A stretch of 64,000 nucleotides of DNA, taken from Streptomyces lincolnensis. Its GTDB lineage: Bacteria > Actinomycetota > Actinomycetes > Streptomycetales > Streptomycetaceae. Position 1 is the stretch's first letter. The number at the start of each line of letters is the position of its first letter. Positions 32,337 through 40,280 of the stretch are shown piece by piece. Location: the NCBI RefSeq assembly GCF_021173675.1, contig NZ_JAIHON010000001.1, positions 496,001 through 560,000 on the forward strand, given 5' to 3'. A program made the translations under genes and the position numbers. The notes beneath the pieces are model-generated. The model did no database searches. It had not been told where the DNA came from and saw only the letters and a program-made list of their open reading frames with translations.

Positions 32337-34010
32337 ATGCGGCTGCGCGCACTGCTGGACACCGACGCGCTGGGCCTGCGGCTGCTCGGCGGCGAGGACG
32401 AACTGGATCGCACCGTGCGCGGTGTGATGACCACGGACCTGCGGGACCCCAGCCGCTACCTCTCGGGCGGCGAACTGGTCCTGACCGGCCTCGCCTGGCG
32501 CCGCGACGCCACCGACGCCGAACCCTTCGTACGCCTCCTCGTCCAGGCCGGTGTGGCGGCCCTGGCGGCCGGCGAGGCCGAGCTGGGGGACATCCCCGAC
32601 GACCTGGTCCTGGCCTGCGCCCGCCACCGCCTCCCGCTGTTCGCGGTGCACGAGTCGGTCGCCTTCGCCACGATCACCGAGCACGTCGTACGGCAGGTCT
32701 CGGGCGAGCGGGCGGGCGACCTGGCGGCCGTGGTGGACCGCCACCGCCGCATGATGACCTCGGGCCCGGCGGGCGGCGGCCCGGACGTCGTCCTGGACCT
32801 CCTCGGCTCGGACCTGGACCTGCGCGCCTGGGTCCTGTCGCCCACGGGCCGCTTGATCGCGGGCTCCAAAGCAGGCTCTCCCGCCCTGCCCCCCGACACC
32901 TGCGCCAAGCTGGCCGCGGAACACCTGTCAGCGACCCGCACAGGCCGCAGAGGCCCGCACCGCGTCCCCCTGGGCTCTGCCACCTACTCCCTCTTCCCGA
33001 TCCGCAGCAGCGGCCGTACCGCGACGGCCTCCCGGGACGTACGCGAGACGGTCCTGTCGGACTGGCTCCTCGCGGTCGAGGCGGACGCGGGCGACTGGCC
33101 CGAGGAACGCCTCGATCTCCTCTACGGCGTCACCCAGCTGATCGCGGTGGAACGCGACCGCCGGGACGCGGCCCGCACGGTCCGCCGCCGCCTGGCCCAG
33201 GAGGTCCTGGAACTGGTCCAGACGGGAGCCGCCCCCGCGGAGATCGCCGCCCGCCTGCGCGTCGCGGCCCCCGTCCTCCTCCCCGGCCTCGGCGCGGCCC
33301 CGCACTGGCAGGTGGTGGTGGCCCGGGTCGAGTGGGACGGCGGCGACCTGGAGGGCGGCCCCGTGGCCCAGTCCCTCCTGGAGGAGATCCTGGTCGACCC
33401 GCTCGCCACCGGCCCGGAACCCTCCGACCGCATCGCGGTGGCCCACACAGGCGACGAAGCGATCGCCCTGGTCCCCCTCCCCTCGGTCTCCTCGGAGCAC
33501 GACGGCTCGGAGACCGGCATCCTCGCCGACCTCCTCCTGGAGTCGGTCCGCGACCCCCTCTCGGCGGGCCTGGACGACGACGGCCGGGTCACCCTGGGCG
33601 TCAGCGCCGCGGTCCACTCCGCGGAAGGCCTCCGGGGAGCCCTGGAGGAGGCCCGCCACGCCCGCCGGGTGGCGGCGGCCCGCCCCGGCAGGGTCTGCGC
33701 GGCCGGCCACCAGGAACTGGCCTCGCACGTCCTCCTGCTCCCCTTCGTCCCCGACGACGTCCGCCGGGCCTTCACCGCCCGCCTGCTGGACCCCCTGCGC
33801 GACTACGACCGCCGCCACCGCGCCGAGCTGATCCCCACCCTCGAGGCCTTCCTCGACTGCGACGGCTCCTGGACCCGCTGCGCCTCCCGCCTCCACCTGC
33901 ACGTCAACACGCTGCGCTATCGCGTCGGCCGTATCGAGCAGTTGACGGGCCGTGACCTCTCCCGCCTGGAGGACAAGCTGGATTTCTTCCTGGCACTGCG
34001 CATGAGCTGA
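32337..34010 (+). CDS. pucR: PucR-family regulator of purine catabolism
   Basis: A 557-residue protein. The N-terminal PucR domain (residues 1-120) begins MRLRALLDTDALGLRLLGG; a middle GGDEF-related region carries the VTLGVSAAVHSAEGLRGALE motif near residue 425; the C-terminal HTH_30 is seen in LIPTLEAFLDCDGSWTRCAS, then LHLHVNTLRYRVGRIEQLTG. ATG 32337 is preceded by GACGAGA. The length fits the family (~500-560). Divergent to the xdh operon with a shared palindrome, hence very probably its regulator; effector may be a purine breakdown product such as allantoin or urate. Confidence 0.93.
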   Translation: MRLRALLDTDALGLRLLGGEDELDRTVRGVMTTDLRDPSRYLSGGELVLTGLAWRRDATDAEPFVRLLVQAGVAALAAGEAELGDIPDDLVLACARHRLPLFAVHESVAFATITEHVVRQVSGERAGDLAAVVDRHRRMMTSGPAGGGPDVVLDLLGSDLDLRAWVLSPTGRLIAGSKAGSPALPPDTCAKLAAEHLSATRTGRRGPHRVPLGSATYSLFPIRSSGRTATASRDVRETVLSDWLLAVEADAGDWPEERLDLLYGVTQLIAVERDRRDAARTVRRRLAQEVLELVQTGAAPAEIAARLRVAAPVLLPGLGAAPHWQVVVARVEWDGGDLEGGPVAQSLLEEILVDPLATGPEPSDRIAVAHTGDEAIALVPLPSVSSEHDGSETGILADLLLESVRDPLSAGLDDDGRVTLGVSAAVHSAEGLRGALEEARHARRVAAARPGRVCAAGHQELASHVLLLPFVPDDVRRAFTARLLDPLRDYDRRHRAELIPTLEAFLDCDGSWTRCASRLHLHVNTLRYRVGRIEQLTGRDLSRLEDKLDFFLALRMS

Positions 34011-34137
34011 AACCCCGAGGCCCCCACCACCCCACGACTTTGTGAAATCCTTCACCCACCCCCTTGGCTCAAACAACCAATCCATGCTGAGATGCGGCCA
34101 CCACTCATAGCTCGATGGCGCGCTCGGGGAGGGCAAG

Positions 34138-34911
34138 GTGGCGGATACCGCCATGTCTGGTTACGGAACGACCGCCGGTGACGATCCACTCCAGACCGCG
34201 GTATGGCGGCTGCGCTCACGCGCATGCTGGACCGACGCGGCAGCTCTGCTCCAACCTGTCACCGCACCGGGGGCCCTCCAGAGAGCCGCCCTGCTGGTCG
34301 AACGCTGTCTCTACACCGAACAGGGCTGGGGGGAGGCCGAGGACGCCCTGCGCACGGCCGAGGCCCTGGCCCACACCGACGACGAACGCGGCGCGGCCGC
34401 TTGTGAAAGAGGGCACCTTGCCTACGCCGCCACGCTCCACGGCGTCCGAGACCGGGCCGACGAGGCCCGCGCCGCGCTGGGCCGAGCGGCGGCCCTGATC
34501 GCCCCCGGCGCCCCCCGACGGGCCCTCCTCGACTTCCGCCGCGGCCTCCTCGCCGAGAACCTCACCCGCTCCCCCCAGGCCGCCCGCGCCGCCTACCGCC
34601 GCGCCCACGCCGGCGCCACCGCCCACTCCGACGCCCTCCTGCTCTCCTTCACCTGGCGCCACCTCGCCGGACTCGCCCTCCGCGACGGCGAGTTGGCCGA
34701 GGCGCGGCACGGATTCGCCGAGTCCCTCCGCATCCGCGAGGAACTCGGCTACCTCGTCGGCACGGCCCCCGCGCTGGCGTCCCTCGCCGACGCCGAATCC
34801 GAACCCGAGGCGTCCCGCCTCCGCGAGGAAGCGGCCCGCCTCTTCCGGCTCCTGGGCGGCGTCCCCACATGGCTCTCCCACGAGTTGGCTCCGCCGGCGG
34901 CCACGGCGTAG
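34138..34911 (+). CDS. TPR-type helical protein of unknown function
   Basis: A 257-residue, Ala/Leu/Arg-rich all-helical protein. GTG 34138 follows GGGGAGGG; an internal ATG at 34153 is an alternative. Several helix pairs resemble tetratricopeptide repeats (ALQRAALLVERCLYTEQGWG, RHLAGLALRDGELAEARHGF, ESLRIREELGYLVGTAPALA), similar to the non-DNA-binding middle of LuxR/SARP regulators but without an HTH. It may be a scaffold or a detached regulator domain. No operon partner; followed by a repeat-filled gap. Confidence 0.75.
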   Translation: MADTAMSGYGTTAGDDPLQTAVWRLRSRACWTDAAALLQPVTAPGALQRAALLVERCLYTEQGWGEAEDALRTAEALAHTDDERGAAACERGHLAYAATLHGVRDRADEARAALGRAAALIAPGAPRRALLDFRRGLLAENLTRSPQAARAAYRRAHAGATAHSDALLLSFTWRHLAGLALRDGELAEARHGFAESLRIREELGYLVGTAPALASLADAESEPEASRLREEAARLFRLLGGVPTWLSHELAPPAATA

Positions 34912-34970
34912 TCCTGGCGGCGGGTGGGTGTGCGGGGTGCGGTCGCGTGTCGTCTGCGGCTGAGTGGGGG

Positions 34971-35197
34971 CTGGTCGCGCAGTTCCCCGCGCCCCTGGGG
35001 TGAGTGGGGTCGCCGTGGGTCCGAGCGTGCGGGTTCGGCGCCATCGGGGGTGCCGCGTGCGGTCGTAGGGCGGCTGCGGGTGAGTGGGAGCTTGTCGCGC
35101 AGTTCCCCGCGCCCCTTAGGTGGGTGCCTCGTGCGGTCGTAGAGCGTCTACAGGCCCGTTGTGGCTGGTCGCGCAGTTCCCCGCGCCCCTGAGGTGA
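34971..35197. repeat. Three copies of a dispersed Streptomyces intergenic repeat
   Basis: A core of CGCGCAGTTCCCCGCGCCCC occurs at about 34976-34995, 35096-35115 and 35170-35189. The upstream flanks (GGTCG, CGGCTG and GAGTGGG words) are also repeated, giving diverged units of about 120 and 75 bases. I recognise this core as a word found between many Streptomyces genes. The gap 34912-35412 holds no convincing gene; bases 35200-35412 show nothing further. Confidence 0.8.
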
Positions 35198-35412
35198 GGA
35201 CAGGCGGCCGGTGATGACGCAGTCGCCCACGGCGGTGAGGGGACGGGGCGGGGGGTGTCCGCCCGCAGCGGCCGGCGTCCGACACGCAGGACCTCTTGCC
35301 GGAACAGTTCCGCCGGACCGAGGACGGAGACCCCCCGCCCCGGCCCCGACCCACAACGCACCCGTAGGCGCTACGCGCACCCCCACCGGAGCCGCACAGC
35401 GCGCCGCAGGCA

Positions 35413-36312
35413 TCACGCCCCGGCGAAGTGCTCGCCGACCAGCGCGCGTACGACGTCGAGATCCCGGGCGATGAGGGCGTCGAGCAGGGCGAGGTGTTCC
35501 GCGGCGTCGGCCACCAGTTCCGCGCGCCCTCGGGACATCGCGGCAGCGCCCACCAGCGGCCACTGGGCACGCCGGTGCAGGTCCTCGGCGATCTGGACCA
35601 ACTGCCGGTTCCCCGACAAGGACAGCAGGGCCCGGTGAAAGACCCGGTCGGACTCGGCATACGTGGCACGGCACCCGGAGGACGCCGCCCGCACGCTCGC
35701 CTCCGCCAGCGGCCGCAGTTCGGCCCACCGCTCCGCGGACACGGTACGAGCGAGCCGCAACATCACCGGCACCTCTATCAGCGCCCGCACCTCGGCCAAC
35801 TCGGCCAGCTCGGAAGCCCCCCGCTCGACCACCCGGAACCCCCGGTTGGGCACAACCTCGACGGCCCCCTCCAGCGCAAGCTGCTGCATGGCCTCCCGCA
35901 CAGGAGTGGCGGAAACCCCGAACCGCTCCCCCAGAGCGGGCCCGGAGTACACCTCCCCCGGCCGCAACTCCCCCGTCACCAACGCGGTACGCAAAGCATC
36001 CAGAATCTGCCCCCGCACAGAGGCCCGCTGCACAACAGCCCGAGCCCCCTGCTCCCCCCGCGCATCCCGCGGACAGGGAATCGGCACCTCACTGTGCGTG
36101 TGCTCACCCCGGACAGCAGACCCGCCAGACCCGGCAGCCCCCGGAACATCCCGCTCCGGACCCACCCCCCGCCGCCCCACATCCACGGCCCGCACCTGAG
36201 CCGGCACCCGCACATCCCCGGCCCCGGAAAGATCAGCACCCCCCGCCCCGGCGGAGCCCTGCGCACCCTGCTTCACGGCCCCTCCTCCGGACGTATCAGT
36301 ACTTGCCGTCAT
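35413..36312 (-). CDS. GntR-family (FadR subgroup) regulator with long disordered N-terminus
   Basis: A 299-residue protein. About 95 Gly/Ala/Arg/Glu-rich residues precede a GntR winged helix (RGQILDALRTALVTGELRPG, then ALGERFGVSATPVREAMQQL) and an FCD effector domain with VRALIEVPVMLRLART, FHRALLSLSGNRQLVQI and the metal-ligand HLALLDALIARD. Most FadR-type proteins start at the HTH, so either the N-terminal extension is unusual or translation begins later (for example near residue 93), but ATG 36312 is the first start. Targets unknown; the divergent neighbour is an FhuF-type protein. Confidence 0.88.
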   Translation of the reverse strand: MTASTDTSGGGAVKQGAQGSAGAGGADLSGAGDVRVPAQVRAVDVGRRGVGPERDVPGAAGSGGSAVRGEHTHSEVPIPCPRDARGEQGARAVVQRASVRGQILDALRTALVTGELRPGEVYSGPALGERFGVSATPVREAMQQLALEGAVEVVPNRGFRVVERGASELAELAEVRALIEVPVMLRLARTVSAERWAELRPLAEASVRAASSGCRATYAESDRVFHRALLSLSGNRQLVQIAEDLHRRAQWPLVGAAAMSRGRAELVADAAEHLALLDALIARDLDVVRALVGEHFAGA

Positions 36313-36386
36313 TACGGCGTCTTGTTACTCACCCGTCAAGCACCTTAGGCCCAGAACCGTTCAGTTCAAATCCCGACCATATTGGG

Positions 36387-36405
36387 TAAGGTAAGCCTCA
36401 CCTTC
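36387..36405 (+). promoter_or_regulatory. Iron box (DmdR/IdeR-type operator)
   Basis: TAAGGTAAGCCTCACCTTC matches the actinobacterial iron-box pattern (TTAGGTTAGGCTNACCTAA) with the AAGGT...ACCTT dyad intact. It lies 28 bases before the FhuF-type start, so iron-loaded DmdR should repress that gene. Confidence 0.8.
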
Positions 36406-36432
36406 ACCGCAACGCCGAATCGGTGGTCCCGC

Positions 36433-37314
36433 ATGCCCGCACAGCTGCCTGCACAGCTGCCCGCACCACGACCGGCCCCGCACTCGGCCGTCACCGAGGC
36501 CTACACCCGGCTCACCCAGGCCCTCCCGACCCTGACGGTCACAGAGCTGGCCCCCACCGAGCAGCCCCCGCAGACCCCCGGCTGGATCACCACCGCCGCA
36601 CTCGTGGACGACCCCGCCGCCCTGGACACCTTCCTGGCCTGGGACGACGCACAGATCCGCCGCGACCACGGCCGCCCGGCCCGCCCCGACGTGATCGCGA
36701 GCTTCGGCCTGCACCGCTACGCCTGGCCCGCCTGCCTCCTGATCACCGCCCCCTGGTTCCTGCACCGCAGGGTCCCGCGCTACCCCGTGACCAGCGTCTC
36801 GTACGACCGCACACGCGGCCCGATGGCCTTCGCCGTACGCCCGGGCCCCTTCGCCTGCCTCCCGGACGACCCGGCGTCGACCCACCCGGACGCGAGGACG
36901 GTCCCCGACGAGGAGGCCCTGCGCGCCGAGGTCAGGGACGCGATAGCCGAGCACATGGAACCGGTCCTGGCCGCGTTCGGCCCGCGCATGCGCCGCCGCG
37001 GCCGCGCCCTGTGGGGGATGATCACCGACGAGACGGTGGAAAGCCTCTGGTACCTGGCGGAGCTACTGGGCGAGTCCGAGAAGCACAGGGCGGAACACGA
37101 ACTCGAACACCTACTCCCAGGCGGGACCAGGCCGTACGCAGGCTCCCCAGCCTTCCGCGTCCTCACAGGCCCCAACGGCGAACAACTCCCCACCCGCGAC
37201 CGGGCGAGCTGCTGCATGTTCTACACACTGGACCCGGACGACACCTGCGCCACCTGCCCCCGCACCTGCGACGCGGACCGCATCACCAAGCTGATGGCCG
37301 CCACGGCCAGTTGA
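36433..37314 (+). CDS. FhuF-type (2Fe-2S) ferric-siderophore reductase
   Basis: A 293-residue protein. The ATG at 36433 (MPAQLPAQLPAP) is chosen because the upstream TTG at 36382 would place the iron box inside the gene. The C-terminus has SCCMFYTLDPDDTCATCP: the C-C-x10-C-x2-C cysteine set of the FhuF iron-sulfur domain, in the last 45 residues, and an additional CPRTC. WYLAELLGE and the central W/H residues match the IucA/FhuF fold. Known role: releasing iron from ferric siderophores in the cytoplasm. Iron-box control supports this. Confidence 0.9.
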   Translation: MPAQLPAQLPAPRPAPHSAVTEAYTRLTQALPTLTVTELAPTEQPPQTPGWITTAALVDDPAALDTFLAWDDAQIRRDHGRPARPDVIASFGLHRYAWPACLLITAPWFLHRRVPRYPVTSVSYDRTRGPMAFAVRPGPFACLPDDPASTHPDARTVPDEEALRAEVRDAIAEHMEPVLAAFGPRMRRRGRALWGMITDETVESLWYLAELLGESEKHRAEHELEHLLPGGTRPYAGSPAFRVLTGPNGEQLPTRDRASCCMFYTLDPDDTCATCPRTCDADRITKLMAATAS

Positions 37315-37618
37315 GGCACCCTCAGGACGAGAGCCCGTCACCCGTCCCGTAAGATCGCTCCGGATCAGACGACCCCACGGTTACAGGCGTTTCACGATTT
37401 CCTCACACGCCGCAGGAACTTTCCGAGGAACCACCCGTACGGGTAGTCTTATTCGAACTCAACTCCCGCCCCTCAAGCGGCAGTTCGAGCAGAACGCCGC
37501 CCTGGGCAACCCCTTGCACTTCCTTGGCGGCCTCTTGCCCCGAAAACGCCTGAGGGCCGTTGGGATTGGGCCACTATGGCGGGCGTTACACGCCCTATCC
37601 CAATGCAAGGGACCCCAG
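37315..37618 (+). promoter_or_regulatory. Structured upstream region of the DUF2637 gene
   Basis: Contains a perfect 12-bp palindrome ACCCGTACGGGT (37433-37444), then a 12-bp imperfect stem (TTGGGATTGGGC, 37560-37571, against 37592-37603), and inside it a smaller stem GGGCGT/ACGCCC (37581-37586 with 37590-37595) that competes for the same bases. The ribosome site AAGGGA (37607-37612) follows at once, so the alternative folds could affect translation. No gene otherwise. Confidence 0.5.
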
Positions 37619-38656
37619 ATGAGATTGACCGACATATCGCTGAACTGGCTGCTTCCGGGCGCCGTACTGCTCCTGGGCATGCTGGCGGCGGTAGCGGTGC
37701 TCGCGCGCGGCAAGCGGTCCGGGGAGCACGCGAAGACCGAGGACTCGTGGGAGCGGAACGAGGAGCGCCGCAGGCGCAAGGAAGCCATATACGGCACGGC
37801 TTCCTATGTACTGCTCTTCTGCTGTGCCGCCGTCGCGGCCGCCCTCTCCTTCAAGGGCCTGGTGGGCTTCGGCGAGCAGAACCTGGGCCTGTCCAACGGC
37901 TGGCAGTACCTCGTGCCGTTCGGCCTGGACGGCGCGGCGATGTTCTGCTCCGTGCTCGCGGTGCGCGAGGCCAGCCACGGCGACGCGGCCCTCGGTTCCC
38001 GGATACTCGTATGGACGTTCGCCGGTGCGGCGGCCTGGTTCAACTGGGTGCACGCGCCCAGGGGCCTGGGCCACGACGGCGCCCCCCACTTCTTCGCGGG
38101 CATGTCCCTGTCGGCCGCGGTCCTCTTCGACCGCGCGCTCAAGCAGACCCGCCGGGCCGCGCTGCGTGAGCAGGGCCTGGTGCCCCGCCCGCTGCCGCAG
38201 ATCCGCATCGTGCGCTGGCTGAGGGCCCCGCGGGAGACGTACAAGGCCTGGTCGCTGATGCTGCTGGAGAACGTGCGCAGCCTGGACGAGGCGGTCGACG
38301 AGGTCCGCGAGGACAAGCGTCAGAAGGAGACGGCCCGCCTCAGGCGCCGCGAGCAGGAGCGGGTCGAGCGGGCACAGCTCAAGGCGATCAGCCGGGGCCA
38401 CCGCGGATTCGTGGGCCGCGGCCGCCAGTTGGAGGCACAGGCCACCCTGGAGCGGGCGGACGACCGCGTCACCGCGGAGCCTGCCATATCGCCCAAGGAG
38501 CAGCTGCCCGTACGCGCGCGTCCCTCCCTCCAGCCCGTCCGCAGCGGGTCTGAGTCGCACACGGTGGACCTCACCGCGGAGGACGACACAATGGCTCTGC
38601 CGCGCCTCGATTCCCTTGAGCGCAAGCTCAAGGACCTGGAGCAGCAGTTCGGCTAG
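37619..38656 (+). CDS. DUF2637 (SpdB-like) membrane protein
   Basis: A 345-residue protein from ATG 37619 with AAGGGA 6 bases upstream. TM helices: one near the N-terminus (WLLPGAVLLLGMLAAVAVL) and three or four in residues 60-170, including the DUF2637 signature GWQYLVPFGLDGAAMFCSVL and WFNWVHAPRG. A charged, coiled-coil-like C-terminus (DKRQKETARLRRREQERVER) ends with a short leucine-containing helix. DUF2637 is shared with SpdB transfer proteins of Streptomyces conjugative plasmids; chromosomal copies are of unknown function. It ends in a strong shared terminator. Confidence 0.85.
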   Translation: MRLTDISLNWLLPGAVLLLGMLAAVAVLARGKRSGEHAKTEDSWERNEERRRRKEAIYGTASYVLLFCCAAVAAALSFKGLVGFGEQNLGLSNGWQYLVPFGLDGAAMFCSVLAVREASHGDAALGSRILVWTFAGAAAWFNWVHAPRGLGHDGAPHFFAGMSLSAAVLFDRALKQTRRAALREQGLVPRPLPQIRIVRWLRAPRETYKAWSLMLLENVRSLDEAVDEVREDKRQKETARLRRREQERVERAQLKAISRGHRGFVGRGRQLEAQATLERADDRVTAEPAISPKEQLPVRARPSLQPVRSGSESHTVDLTAEDDTMALPRLDSLERKLKDLEQQFG

Positions 38657-38667
38657 CCGAAGCACCA

Positions 38668-38707
38668 CGGGAAGGGGGCGTGACCGACAGGTCACGCCCC
38701 CTTCCCG
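38668..38707. terminator. Bidirectional terminator between convergent genes
   Basis: A perfect 17-bp stem (38668-38684 with 38691-38707) with a 6-nt loop, 11 bases after the DUF2637 stop and 31 bases from the end of the convergent ATP-binding-protein gene. Confidence 0.85.
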
Positions 38708-38738
38708 TTCCGTCAACGCCTCTTCGGGCACTGTCCGT

Positions 38739-39233
38739 TCAAGCGAGACCGCCGTCGAGTTCGAACCACACCGACTTGCCCACCCCGTGTGCCCGTACGC
38801 CCCACGCGTCCGCGAGGGACTGCACCAGTATCAGACCCCGGCCGTGCGTACCGTCGCCGTCGCCGGCGTTGGCGTTCGCCACGCACATCCTGGGCCGGCG
38901 GGCGACGAAGTCCCGTACCTCCACCCGCAGTCCACGGGGTCCGATCACGGCCGTGAACACCGCGTCGTGGTCGGTATGGACGAGTGCGTTGGTGACGAGC
39001 TCGCTGGTGAGCAGTTCAGCGACCTCCGACCGCCCGGGCCGCCCCCAGTGCCGTAGCAGCTCTCGCAGCGCCTTACGGGTCTCCGGTACCGCCCCCAGGT
39101 CCGCCCGTTCCAGTCGGCGCCTGAGTTGCGGCACCGGCGCCTGTTCCACGGCGCTGTCGGTGTTGTCCTCCACTGTCTCCGCCGAGAAGGCCCCTACTGT
39201 CGTGGGACCGCCTCCTCGTGCCTGCCTCTTCAT
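38739..39233 (-). CDS. HATPase_c anti-sigma-factor-like ATP-binding protein
   Basis: A 164-residue protein. The GHKL ATPase fold is visible: SEVAELLTSELVTNALVHTD (N box), RVEVRDFVARRP (G1) and HGRGLILVQSLADAWGV (G2). Such RsbW/SpoIIAB-like proteins are greatly expanded in Streptomyces and act as serine kinases or anti-sigma factors, or act together with BldB/XRE-DUF397 modules. ATG 39233 has a GGGGG box upstream. No partner regulator is seen next to it; the upstream kilobase has no clear gene. Confidence 0.9.
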   Translation of the reverse strand: MKRQARGGGPTTVGAFSAETVEDNTDSAVEQAPVPQLRRRLERADLGAVPETRKALRELLRHWGRPGRSEVAELLTSELVTNALVHTDHDAVFTAVIGPRGLRVEVRDFVARRPRMCVANANAGDGDGTHGRGLILVQSLADAWGVRAHGVGKSVWFELDGGLA

Positions 39234-40107
39234 GACCCCCGCCCGCGTGCCGATGTCGGTTCCCCTCCTGCTCGAACACGTTCACGGGGATCCATGCCCC
39301 GTAGTTCATGGGGCAGTCATGTCGAATCACCGACGACCAGGTGTTCGGCCACAGTGCGGTGGCCCCGGCGGGATGCGCGGCCTCGGGATCCCGCGCCCGC
39401 GAGCCGCCGAGGAGGCGCCGCGCGCCACGACCGCCCCCCGACGCCGGCACGCACGGAACGCGCCACCGGGCGGCACATGCGGCCCGCGCGGTGCGCCCCG
39501 CGTGTGCCGTCGGTCGGGTCCGTGCGGCACATGTCCACAAGGCCGGTGCCGGCGGGCCGGGCGCTCCGGGCCGCCCACGAATCGCCCGGCACCGGGACGG
39601 AGGGGGAAAGCCCTGGTCGACGGGTTGGTTCCGGTGACAGGGACAGGTCTCCGCGGAGCGGGCGGGACGCCGAGTCGAAGCCGTGGTCGAAGCCGGGGCT
39701 TCCAGGCCGAGGACCCATACAGCGTGTACGACGACGCTGGGGCACCGCTCAGAGACATCCGCCCAGGAGCCGCCCCGCCCCGGTCGCGAACCCGGCGGGC
39801 GGAGTGAGCCGGCGTGTCCGCTCCCGGAGGCGGCGGTGAACCCGGCCGTCCACACGGCTTCACGCCTACGCGGCCGTGCGACGCCCTGACCGCCGGGGAT
39901 CCGCCGACCTACCGACGCCGGACTGCCGACCTCGCCGTACTCGGCGAAGGGATGTGGCAGTTGATCCCGGACACGCGCACGGGTGGGGCCGGACCCCGGC
40001 ACACCCGTCGGCGAGGCGCGGGCCCGGTACACCGCCGCCTTCCCGAAGCGCGCGAAACTGGCCGGAATCCGCTCCCGGGCCGGGCCCGGCTCGACACCCC
40101 GTTCCCG

Positions 40108-40161
40108 CTGGAACGGCCGCGGCGCGAATCCCCCCTGAGTTTCGCACCGCGGCCGTTCCAG
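40108..40161. terminator. Large isolated hairpin
   Basis: Arms of 21 bases (40108-40128 and 40141-40161) pair with one mismatch around a 12-nt loop. It stands about 120 bases beyond the stop of the secreted-protein gene and is not next to any other gene, so it may be a secondary terminator or part of a structured RNA. Confidence 0.6.
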
Positions 40162-40211
40162 GTCCTCGCCCCGCCGCTGCGGCTTGCGAGGGGGGCGTCG
40201 TCCCCCGATCC

Positions 40212-40259
40212 CCTCCGCACGGGGCCGCCCGCCCGACCCCCGTGCGGGAGGGCGGCCCC
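40212..40259 (-). terminator. GC-rich hairpin after the secreted-protein gene
   Basis: GGGGCCGCCC (40221-40230) pairs perfectly with GGGCGGCCCC (40250-40259); an alternative stem pairs CCGCACGGGG with CCCCCGTGCGG in the same stretch. It lies about 20 bases past the stop of the minus-strand gene at 40281, a good terminator position. Confidence 0.65.
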
Positions 40260-40280
40260 GGTGCCGCTGTGGCCCCGCGG

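Larger units (their letters stand above)
39234..40280. other. About 1 kb without a recognisable gene
   Basis: Long open frames on both strands (for example plus 39814-41928, minus 39073-40941) run through known genes in the wrong frame and lack motifs. No helix-turn-helix or DUF397 residue pattern is found, although such genes usually neighbour an HATPase gene. The stretch contains a 21-bp hairpin at 40108-40161 and a second one next to 40259. It may be eroded gene sequence or a long untranslated/non-coding region. Confidence 0.5.

Noticed and set aside
34971..35197. Possible CRISPR array from the regularly spaced repeats
   Set aside because: Only three copies, unequal spacing (120 then 75 bases), similar flanks rather than unique spacers, and no cas genes.
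37576..38169. ATG 37576 as an alternative gene start overlapping DUF2637
   Set aside because: It lies in the hairpin loop without a ribosome site, and its Arg/Gly-rich frame runs inside the DUF2637 gene.
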